From an uncultured Riemerella sp. (lineage in GTDB: Bacteria > Bacteroidota > Bacteroidia > Flavobacteriales > Weeksellaceae), in contig CALHQK010000150.1 in NCBI GenBank assembly GCA_938037185.1, positions 1 to 6,282 of the forward strand: a stretch of 6,282 nt of DNA. Reading direction: 5' to 3'. Made by a program: the position numbers and the translations under genes. Of this stretch, positions 1-5,427 are shown piece after piece. The notes beneath the pieces were generated by a model that saw only the letters and a program-made list of their open reading frames with translations, had not been told where the DNA came from and did not search any database. Position 1 is the first letter of the stretch; each line of letters opens with the position of its first letter.

Positions 1-1856
1 AAGACCGAAAAGAAATTCCATTTTTTGATAAAAATAATGACAAATATCTGCTGAATATTCCTTTTGAAAAAGGTAAATTCAATGTCCTGCCAAAAGCCAT
101 TTCACAAGGACAAAAAAATCTTTTCCTTTTGAAAGATTTGTTTAACAATGTTTCTAATGTTACAGATTTTTCAAAACTCAATATTCCTTTCATGTGCGTG
201 GCAACCAATCTGGAAAATGGAAAAGTAAAAATTTTTGAAAAAGGAGATTTGGTGAATTCTATCATGGCAAGTTCTGCTTATCCTTCGCTGATAAATCCTG
301 TGAAAGTAAATGACAGTCTGTATATAGATGGTGCGATGACGGTAAATTTTCCATCAAAACCTCTTAAAGAGAAAGGAATGGACATTGTCATTGGAGTGGA
401 TTTGACACTTCCTCTGGCGAATAAAGATGAGCTTAATTCGGCTATAAAGATTTTAGACCAAGTGATAGATTTCACTATACAAAACGAAAATAAAACTCAG
501 TATAAAAATACAGATATAATAATTCATCCTAATCTGAAGGGATATTCTTCCACAAGCTATGGTGACAAAGAAAAAATCCTAAATTTAGGATATGAAGAAG
601 CTAAAAAATACATCGATATACTCAATAAATTACCAAAAAGAGACTCTCTACCGAAAATGATGAGTAAGCCTGTCTATTCTAATATTTATAAAGTAGACAG
701 CCTTATTTTGGTGAACAGCAGGATTTTTAATGAATCTTATGTAAAAGGGAAAATGAACCTTAAAATCCCTTCTCTGCAGACTTATGCTGGGATAAACCAA
801 ATGATTGATAAATTATATGCTACCAATAATTATAAACTTATCAATTATGATCTGATACAGGATAAAGGAAAAAATATTTTAAAACTGGAATTAGAAGAAG
901 ATGATGCTAGGTTTATACTAAAATTTGGACTGCATTATGATGAAGTTTTTAAAACAGGGCTGCTCATCAATACAACCATCAAAAGGTTTTTATTCCAAAA
1001 CTCTATTCTCTCCCTTGATGCCATCGTAGGCGGAAATAAGCCGAGATATTATTTTAATTATTTCGTGGATAATGGCTACTTCCCTGGGTTTGGGATTTAT
1101 TCTTCTGGGATGAGTCTACAGCTAAATGATGATAATAGAAATGAAATAGGAAAATGGAAATGGTTCAGAAATGAGATTTATCTTCAGTCTATTTGGAAAG
1201 ATAGATACGCCATAGGAGGAGGAATGAGTCATGATTATTTTGAGTCTAAAATAGGAACTACCCGTTATGATAATGAAAAAAACTTTCTCAATCCTTATGT
1301 TTTCATTAAAAGTGATACGAGGAATGACAAGGACTTCGCATCAAGAGGTTTCTACCTTAATATAGAAGGAAAATTATTAGATATTTTTAATAAAAAAATT
1401 GAAAAACAGATTTTCCAAACCAAAGCTGATATCCGAATGAGTTTCCCTATTTCCAGCCGTGTAACTTATAGGCTGAATCTTTTCGGAGGACTTACTTTCG
1501 GGAAGGATGTTCCATACTATTATCATTTCTACCCAGGTGGAATTTTTGAGCAGAATTTAGGGAATTTTGTAAGTTTCCAAGGCTATCAGTTTGGGAATTT
1601 TAGTGCGGATAATCTTATCGTTGCTGGGAATGATTTTCAGTTTAGAATTAAGAAAAACTATTTCATCACAGGGCATGTTAATCTTATCAATACCTTTGAT
1701 ATACATAGGCTGGATTATATCTTAAAAGTAGGCGATATTTCTGGTGGAATTACTGCTGGATACAAATCTCCTTTTGGGCAAATAAAACTAAATTACAGCA
1801 AGGCTGTGAATAAAGGAAAAGGAATTTTTAGTGTGATTTTAGGACATTGGTTCTAA
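1..1856 (+). CDS. Patatin-like phospholipase with POTRA-like domain and C-terminal outer-membrane beta-barrel (5' end outside window)
   Basis: The frame is open from the first complete codon at position 3, so the gene is 5'-truncated by the window edge; 617 residues are visible. The TTG at 129 is not a credible start because the same protein continues upstream of it. Visible residues 1-210 are the C-terminal half of a patatin lipase domain: PFMCVATNLENGK, then SSAYPSLINPV, then the catalytic-Asp motif DGA (residues 109-111, bases 327-335) and VIGVDL. The GxSxG nucleophile and oxyanion loop must lie upstream. Residues about 222-303 resemble a POTRA domain (IYKVDSLILVN, then INQMIDKLYATNNYKLINYDL). 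Residues about 304-617 are amphipathic strands with FQGYQFG and a terminal Phe, as in Omp85/BamA-type barrels. Family knowledge: the patatin-POTRA-barrel order is that of type Vd autotransporters such as PlpD, which act as phospholipases at the outer membrane. Secretion of the lipase domain is inferred. The next gene, ybeY, starts 24 bases after the stop. Confidence 0.88.
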   Translation, partial: DRKEIPFFDKNNDKYLLNIPFEKGKFNVLPKAISQGQKNLFLLKDLFNNVSNVTDFSKLNIPFMCVATNLENGKVKIFEKGDLVNSIMASSAYPSLINPVKVNDSLYIDGAMTVNFPSKPLKEKGMDIVIGVDLTLPLANKDELNSAIKILDQVIDFTIQNENKTQYKNTDIIIHPNLKGYSSTSYGDKEKILNLGYEEAKKYIDILNKLPKRDSLPKMMSKPVYSNIYKVDSLILVNSRIFNESYVKGKMNLKIPSLQTYAGINQMIDKLYATNNYKLINYDLIQDKGKNILKLELEEDDARFILKFGLHYDEVFKTGLLINTTIKRFLFQNSILSLDAIVGGNKPRYYFNYFVDNGYFPGFGIYSSGMSLQLNDDNRNEIGKWKWFRNEIYLQSIWKDRYAIGGGMSHDYFESKIGTTRYDNEKNFLNPYVFIKSDTRNDKDFASRGFYLNIEGKLLDIFNKKIEKQIFQTKADIRMSFPISSRVTYRLNLFGGLTFGKDVPYYYHFYPGGIFEQNLGNFVSFQGYQFGNFSADNLIVAGNDFQFRIKKNYFITGHVNLINTFDIHRLDYILKVGDISGGITAGYKSPFGQIKLNYSKAVNKGKGIFSVILGHWF

Positions 1857-1880
1857 TTTTTTAGAAATAAATAAAGCAGA

Positions 1881-2288
1881 ATGATACAGTATTTTTTTGA
1901 AAATATAGAGGAAATTACCCTTCCTGAAAATTGTTCGGAATGGGTTGAAAAACTTATTTTAAATGAGGAGAAAAAAGTAGGAAATATCAATTATATTTTC
2001 TGTGATGATGAATACCTGCTAAAAGTAAATCAGGATTTTCTTAATCATGATTACTACACGGACATCATCACTTTTGATTATGTAAAAGGTAAAACCATAA
2101 GCGGAGATATTTTTATATCTTTGCCGCGCATTTCTGAAAACGCCTCTGCCCTATCCAGTGGTTTTGAAAAGGAATTACTAAGGGTTCTGGCTCACGGTGT
2201 TCTTCATCTTTGCGGATACAAAGACAAATCCGACGAGGAACAAAAAACAATGCGGGCGAAAGAAGATTTCTACATCAGTTTAATATAA
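1881..2288 (+). CDS. ybeY: Endoribonuclease YbeY (rRNA maturation factor, UPF0054)
   Basis: A 135-residue protein, slightly short but normal for Bacteroidota YbeY. YbeY is a cytoplasmic metal-dependent RNase needed for 16S rRNA 3'-end maturation and late 70S quality control. The conserved blocks are visible: YLLKVNQDFLNHDYYTDIITFDY (about 45-67), GDIFIS (75-80) and the metal-site region HGVLHLCGYKD (105-115). His105 and His109 match the first two ligands of the H-x3-H-x5-H motif, but the third ligand position is Asp115 instead of His. I recall this Asp as common in Bacteroidota, so it is probably not inactivation. The ATG at 1881 gives the expected N-terminus; no clear Shine-Dalgarno sequence precedes it, as is usual in this phylum. 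No promoter is evident in the 24-base gap after the patatin gene, so co-transcription is likely. A terminator hairpin begins directly after the TAA. Confidence 0.95.
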   Translation: MIQYFFENIEEITLPENCSEWVEKLILNEEKKVGNINYIFCDDEYLLKVNQDFLNHDYYTDIITFDYVKGKTISGDIFISLPRISENASALSSGFEKELLRVLAHGVLHLCGYKDKSDEEQKTMRAKEDFYISLI

Positions 2289-2312
2289 AAAGGGCAGTTT
2301 TATCTGCCCTTT
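2289..2312. terminator. Bidirectional intrinsic terminator between convergent genes
   Basis: A perfect 9-bp stem, AAAGGGCAG (2289-2297) with CTGCCCTTT (2304-2312), encloses a 6-base loop TTTTAT. It starts one base after the ybeY stop codon, and on the other strand it follows the stop of the DUF6261-like gene (2316-2318) by three bases. On the plus strand the stem is followed by CTTTT, and on the minus strand by TTATATT after the A/T base of the stem. The position between two convergent stop codons and the T-rich exit on both sides support use in both directions. Confidence 0.85.
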
Positions 2313-2315
2313 CTT

Positions 2316-2987
2316 TTATGAATTTCTTATTTCTTTCACTACTTCATTTAGTTCGGTATATAAATCTTTCCACTCAGGCTGGGATTTCATCGCAGTTACA
2401 AAACCCAAATAATCCCTTATCACTTGTTCCAGTTTTTTTCGCACGGCGCTGGCAGACTGCGTAAGTCTAAGTTCCGTATTGGCTTCTGTCTGTTCAGAAA
2501 TCAAATGCGAAAATTTATCTTGTTTCATTTTCAAATCATTCAGTGCATTTTCCAAATCCAGCCTTCTCAGCTTATCCCTATTTTCAGGCTTTTCTAATTC
2601 GGCTATGAGTTTTTCCAATAAAACCGACTCATCTGCATAAGATTTTTTATCCAAATTCAAATCATTTTGTTTGAAAACCTCATACAATTCCGCTGCATCA
2701 CTATAGTTCGGCAGCAGCGCCATTCCCGCAAAGCTTTTTAGATAATTCTTCATCGCCGTAAATGCCTTGTCCCTTTCCTCATCAGCCTCCGCCACTTCCT
2801 TGCCTTTTCCGCTGTATGCCTGTTTATTTACAAGTTGTTTGTAATTAGAATTCTCCTCCTCTACGGCTCTCAAAAGCGGATGCCCAATAACCGAAATAGA
2901 ATATTTTCCTCCTTTGGAAGCTCCTACCAAACGCTCTGCCAATGCAGAAAGTGTAACCGTTTTTAGTTGTGATAATGCTATTTTCAT
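2316..2987 (-). CDS. DUF6261-like protein of unknown function
   Basis: A complete 223-residue protein read right to left, ATG at 2987-2985 and TAA at 2318-2316. It has no signal peptide, no membrane segment and no cysteine; it is rich in Glu, Lys, Leu and Ala and looks almost wholly alpha-helical with coiled-coil tendency from about residue 120 on. The order of recognisable blocks is: MKIALSQLKTVTLSALAERL at the N-terminus, YSGKGKEVAEADEERDKAF (about 59-77), an AAELYEVF segment, SYADESVLLEKLIAELEKP (about 116-134), and SEQTEANTELR with SASAVRKKLEQVIRDYLGF near the C-terminus. I recognise this pattern as that of the Bacteroidota-restricted DUF6261 family, from memory and without a search. No function is known to me. 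It stands against the direction of its neighbours, has its own promoter at 3017-3044, and is visibly richer in G+C than the genes around it (about half G+C in 2701-2820), consistent with a separate history. Confidence 0.75.
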   Translation of the reverse strand: MKIALSQLKTVTLSALAERLVGASKGGKYSISVIGHPLLRAVEEENSNYKQLVNKQAYSGKGKEVAEADEERDKAFTAMKNYLKSFAGMALLPNYSDAAELYEVFKQNDLNLDKKSYADESVLLEKLIAELEKPENRDKLRRLDLENALNDLKMKQDKFSHLISEQTEANTELRLTQSASAVRKKLEQVIRDYLGFVTAMKSQPEWKDLYTELNEVVKEIRNS

Positions 2988-3016
2988 TTTTTTATATTTT
3001 TAATATTAATATTATT

Positions 3017-3044
3017 CAAAAATAGAAAAATTATCTTAATTCAA
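3017..3044 (-). promoter_or_regulatory. Bacteroidota-type promoter of the DUF6261-like gene
   Basis: On the minus strand the -7 box reads TATTTTTG (plus-strand CAAAAATA, 3017-3024), a full match to TAnnTTTG. TTG (plus-strand CAA, 3042-3044) lies 17 bases upstream, within the 17-23 spacing known for Flavobacterium sigma-A promoters. Transcription would start near 3010, leaving an A/T-only leader of some 25 bases before the ATG at 2987. Confidence 0.6.
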
Positions 3045-3120
3045 GACAAAATTTGGTAAAATCTATCTAATTTTAATTTCCCAGCATCTTGAATTATTTT
3101 AACCTAATGAATTTTATTTT

Positions 3121-3218
3121 CTCTATATCTTGGGAAGTCTTAACCTGATAGATTAGAACCTCCCAAGCTCTTGGTTTGTTCCCTTTTGATGAATTGACCC
3201 TTTCCAAGATATTGAGAG
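3121..3218. repeat. Palindromic repeat-like element with nested hairpins
   Basis: The outer arms are CTCTATATCTTGG (3121-3133) and CCAAGATATTGAGAG (3204-3218); they are complementary at 13 positions with a two-base bulge, including nine in a row (ATATCTTGG with CCAAGATAT). The left half alone folds into a 39-base hairpin (3129-3167): CTTGGGA with TCCCAAG, then GT/AC and TTAA/TTAG after single mismatches, loop CCTGATAGA. The right half has a weaker hairpin, TCTTGG (3169-3174) with CCAAGA (3204-3209). The halves meet at CCAAGCTCTTGG. The unit resembles a REP-, BIME- or MITE-like element, but only one copy is visible in this window, so repeat status across the genome is inferred. Confidence 0.5.
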
Positions 3219-3307
3219 ATTTTATTCCAAAAAATTAAAATAAAATAACAAGATGAGTTTTCTCTTCCTCTGCTCCCTGCATTGTAATTTTAGATTTATT
3301 TTTTATA

Positions 3308-3327
3308 AATTTACCCGTGTGTAAATT
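3308..3327. promoter_or_regulatory. Operator-like dyad upstream of the mnmG promoter
   Basis: AATTTAC (3308-3314) and GTAAATT (3321-3327) form a perfect 7-bp inverted repeat around CCGTGT, with 8 of 10 positions symmetric in each half. It covers the region where the -33 box of the promoter at 3336-3343 should be, the usual place for a repressor or activator site. No regulator is identifiable. In such AT-rich DNA a chance dyad is possible. Confidence 0.35.
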
Positions 3328-3335
3328 AAATACCT

Positions 3336-3343
3336 TATATTTG
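3336..3343 (+). promoter_or_regulatory. Probable mnmG promoter (-7 box TATATTTG)
   Basis: TATATTTG matches the Bacteroidota -7 consensus TAnnTTTG in full and is followed by CA, as often seen. It is the only full match I found on the plus strand of this gap. No TTG occurs at the expected 17-23 base spacing upstream; GTG at 3317-3319 is the nearest approximation. Transcription would start near 3350 and give a leader of about 165 bases before the mnmG ATG, with the parS-like palindrome inside it. Confidence 0.55.
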
Positions 3344-3467
3344 CAATGATAATTTATAAAAGACAGTAAAATGTAATTATTCAGGAATTAAATTTTATTA
3401 AACAAGAATAACTTACATGCTGTGTATTTTAAATTAGAAAAGCTTATAAACTAATTTTTAAATAAAA

Positions 3468-3483
3468 TGTTTCCCGTGAAACA
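3468..3483. promoter_or_regulatory. parS: parS-like ParB-binding site 1 (upstream of mnmG)
   Basis: The 16-mer TGTTTCCCGTGAAACA differs from the ParB-binding consensus TGTTNCACGTGAAACA only at position 7 (C for A). The palindrome extends outward by four A/T pairs to 3464-3487. ParB clamps load at such sites, spread, and recruit SMC, and ParA moves the origin region apart. The site is 31 bases upstream of the mnmG ATG. A T-rich tail follows the dyad, so an RNA hairpin is possible, but no plus-strand gene ends here that would need a terminator. Confidence 0.6.
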
Positions 3484-3514
3484 TTTTTATTATTTATAAA
3501 CTTATTTACAATAT

Positions 3515-5377
3515 ATGATAAACGAAATATATGATGTAATCGTAGTAGGTGGAGGACATGCAGGCTGTGAAGCTGCCGCTGCTGCTGCTAATCTTGGTTC
3601 TAAAACTATGCTGGTTACTATGAACATGCAGACCATCGGACAAATGAGCTGTAACCCTGCAATGGGCGGAATTGCAAAAGGACAAATCGTTCGTGAAATA
3701 GATGCACTCGGTGGATATTCTGGAATCATAGCCGATAAATCTGCTATCCAGTTTAAGATGCTTAACCTATCAAAAGGACCCGCTATGTGGTCGCCACGAA
3801 CTCAAAATGACAGAATGCTCTTTGCAGAAGAATGGCGATTAGCTTTAGAAAACACACCTAATCTTGATTTTTTCCAAGATATGGTAAAAAATATCATTAT
3901 AGAAAATGGTAAAGTAGCGGGAGTAATTACCAACATCGGCGTAGAAATCCGTGGAAAAGCAGTAGTTCTTACCAATGGAACTTTCCTAAATGGACTGATA
4001 CATATCGGAGAAAAACAATTCGGCGGTGGAAGAATGGGCGAGCCAAAAGCTTTTGGAATTACTGAACAATTAGTAAGTTTAGGCTTTGAGGCAGGAAGAA
4101 TGAAAACAGGGACACCTGTAAGAATAGATGGAAGAAGTCTAGATTATTCCAAAATGGAGGAACAAAAAGGCGATGAAAATCCACAAAAATTCTCTTACCT
4201 TGATACTCCTAAACTTAAAGAACAAAGAAGCTGCTATATCACTTACACAAACGAAACTGTACATGATATTCTCCGCTCTGGGTTTGATAGAAGCCCAATG
4301 TTCAACGGAACTATACAAAGTATAGGACCAAGATACTGCCCAAGTATAGAGGATAAAATCAATCGTTTCGCTGAACGAAACAGACACCAGCTTTTCGTAG
4401 AACCAGAAGGCTGGAAAACTGTTGAAATCTATGTGAATGGATTTAGCTCTTCGCTTCCAGAAGATATTCAGGCCAAAGCGCTAAGGCATGTACCAGGTTT
4501 TGAAAATGCTAAAATATTTCGCCCAGGTTATGCCATAGAGTACGACTACTTCCCTCCTACTCAGCTGAAACATACTTTGGAAACTAAACTAATTGAAAAT
4601 TTATTTTTCGCTGGACAAATCAACGGAACTACTGGCTACGAAGAAGCAGCAGGACAAGGTCTGATTGCAGGAATCAATGCACATAATAAAGTTCACAGCA
4701 AAGATGAATTTACTCTCAGCAGAGATGAAGCCTATATAGGTGTACTGATAGACGACCTCATCACGAAAGGAACAGAAGAGCCGTACCGTATGTTCACATC
4801 AAGAGCAGAATACAGACTACTTCTAAGACAAGATAATGCCGATATTCGTCTGACTGAAAAATCTTATAACATAGGTTTAGCATCAGAAGAAAGACTCAGA
4901 AAAGTAGAGGAAAAAATTAAAAAATCTGGAGAGCTGGAAGAATTCCTTAAAGAATTATCATTAAAACCAAATGTTATAAATCCTATTCTTGAAGAAAATG
5001 AAAGCAACCCTGTAGACCAAGCATACAGAGCATCTCAAATATTAACTCGTCCTAATATAAATTTAGAAAAACTTTCTAAAATAGAAATCATAGGAAATAA
5101 AGCGAGAGAATATTCTGAAGAGATAAAAGAGCAAGCAGAAATCAATATAAAATACAAAGGCTACATAGAAAAAGAAAAAGAAAATGTAGCAAAACTCCAA
5201 AGAATGGAAAATATAAAAATTCCAGATAATTTTGATTTTAGCAAAGTAGCTTCACTTTCTTCGGAAGCTCTACAAAAGATGAATAATATTCGTCCAAAAA
5301 ATATAGCACAAGCTACTAGAATATCAGGAGTGTCACCAGCGGATATTAATGTTTTATTAATTTATTTAGGAAAATAA
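3515..5377 (+). CDS. mnmG: tRNA uridine-5-carboxymethylaminomethyl(34) synthesis enzyme MnmG (GidA)
   Basis: A complete 620-residue protein of normal family length. MnmG is a cytoplasmic FAD enzyme that, with the GTPase MnmE, installs the (carboxymethyl)aminomethyl group on C5 of wobble U34 in several tRNAs, using methylene-tetrahydrofolate and NADH. Visible hallmarks: the FAD Rossmann loop GGGHAG (12-17) after VIVV; CNPAMGGIAKG with the redox-associated Cys46; GEKQFGGGRMGEP; the RMKTGTPVR segment; RYCPSIEDK with Cys275, equivalent to E. coli Cys277; FAGQINGTTGYEEAAGQG near the second FAD contact; MFTSRAEYRLLLRQDNAD; and the helical C-terminus used for MnmE and tRNA contact, ending near SGVSPADINVLLIYL. 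The ATG at 3515 places the FAD loop at the usual position. No Shine-Dalgarno sequence is visible. The gene is flanked on both sides by parS-like palindromes. In many bacteria mnmG sits near the replication origin. Confidence 0.98.
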   Translation: MINEIYDVIVVGGGHAGCEAAAAAANLGSKTMLVTMNMQTIGQMSCNPAMGGIAKGQIVREIDALGGYSGIIADKSAIQFKMLNLSKGPAMWSPRTQNDRMLFAEEWRLALENTPNLDFFQDMVKNIIIENGKVAGVITNIGVEIRGKAVVLTNGTFLNGLIHIGEKQFGGGRMGEPKAFGITEQLVSLGFEAGRMKTGTPVRIDGRSLDYSKMEEQKGDENPQKFSYLDTPKLKEQRSCYITYTNETVHDILRSGFDRSPMFNGTIQSIGPRYCPSIEDKINRFAERNRHQLFVEPEGWKTVEIYVNGFSSSLPEDIQAKALRHVPGFENAKIFRPGYAIEYDYFPPTQLKHTLETKLIENLFFAGQINGTTGYEEAAGQGLIAGINAHNKVHSKDEFTLSRDEAYIGVLIDDLITKGTEEPYRMFTSRAEYRLLLRQDNADIRLTEKSYNIGLASEERLRKVEEKIKKSGELEEFLKELSLKPNVINPILEENESNPVDQAYRASQILTRPNINLEKLSKIEIIGNKAREYSEEIKEQAEINIKYKGYIEKEKENVAKLQRMENIKIPDNFDFSKVASLSSEALQKMNNIRPKNIAQATRISGVSPADINVLLIYLGK

Positions 5378-5414
5378 AATCACAATGTTTCATGTGAAAC
5401 ATTGTGATTGTTTT
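5378..5414 (+). terminator. Long palindrome after mnmG, candidate intrinsic terminator overlapping parS-like site 2
   Basis: Starting directly after the mnmG TAA, two 16-base arms (5378-5393 and 5394-5409) are complementary at 15 positions; the single exception is the central T/G. As RNA this gives a 14-bp stem with a four-base loop, followed by GTTTTAT. Position and shape fit a terminator, although the stem is AT-rich and the T-run is short. The core of the same dyad is the parS-like 16-mer, so the two functions may share the sequence. Confidence 0.55.
5386..5401. promoter_or_regulatory. parS: parS-like ParB-binding site 2 (downstream of mnmG)
   Basis: The 16-mer TGTTTCATGTGAAACA differs from the consensus TGTTNCACGTGAAACA only at position 8 (T for C). 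It lies 1918 bases from site 1, in the gap between mnmG and the methyltransferase gene. Two near-consensus sites so close together make chance unlikely and fit the clustering of parS sites in origin-proximal regions of bacterial chromosomes. A pure terminator role for this copy cannot be excluded. Confidence 0.65.
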
Positions 5415-5427
5415 ATAAAAAATTAAA

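Larger units (their letters stand above)
2988..3514. other. Gene-free AT-rich intergenic stretch between divergent genes
   Basis: This 527-base stretch carries no credible protein gene on either strand and no tRNA or rRNA that I can recognise. From left to right it holds the promoter of the DUF6261-like gene (3017-3044), a degenerate 41-base periodic segment running into a palindromic element (3086-3218), an operator-like dyad (3308-3327), the probable mnmG promoter (3336-3343), a long leader with a weak hairpin (arms AAATTAG 3431-3437 and CTAATTT 3451-3457), and a parS-like palindrome (3468-3483). It is unusually long for a gap upstream of a housekeeping gene. Confidence 0.8.

Noticed and set aside
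129..131. TTG as start codon of the patatin gene
   Set aside because: The reading frame is open from position 3 and the upstream residues (for example PFEKGKFNVLPKAISQGQKNLFLLKDLF) continue the patatin domain, so the true start is outside the window.
278..475. 65-codon minus-strand frame
   Set aside because: It lies wholly inside the patatin coding region and has no recognisable protein features.
2210..2464. 84-codon plus-strand frame overlapping the end of ybeY
   Set aside because: It runs through the ybeY 3' end, the terminator and the antisense of the DUF6261-like gene; the protein has no family character.
3086..3218. CRISPR array
   Set aside because: The 41-base periodic units are degenerate, only about three, and lack identical repeats with distinct spacers; no cas gene is near.
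3253..3324. 23-codon open frame starting ATGAGTTTTCTC
   Set aside because: Too short, no ribosome-binding or promoter signal, and it overlaps the operator-like dyad; chance in AT-rich DNA is the simpler view.
2988..3514. Possible oriC, suggested by parS and mnmG
   Set aside because: I found no TTATNCACA-type DnaA box in this gap on either strand, and neither dnaA nor dnaN is present. Near matches such as TTATCCAAA lie inside the DUF6261-like gene.
3502..3729. 75-codon minus-strand frame
   Set aside because: It is antisense to the conserved FAD-binding region of mnmG; the Ala/Pro-rich product reflects the glycine/alanine codons of MnmG.
4139..4387. 82-codon minus-strand frame
   Set aside because: Antisense to the middle of mnmG with no independent support.
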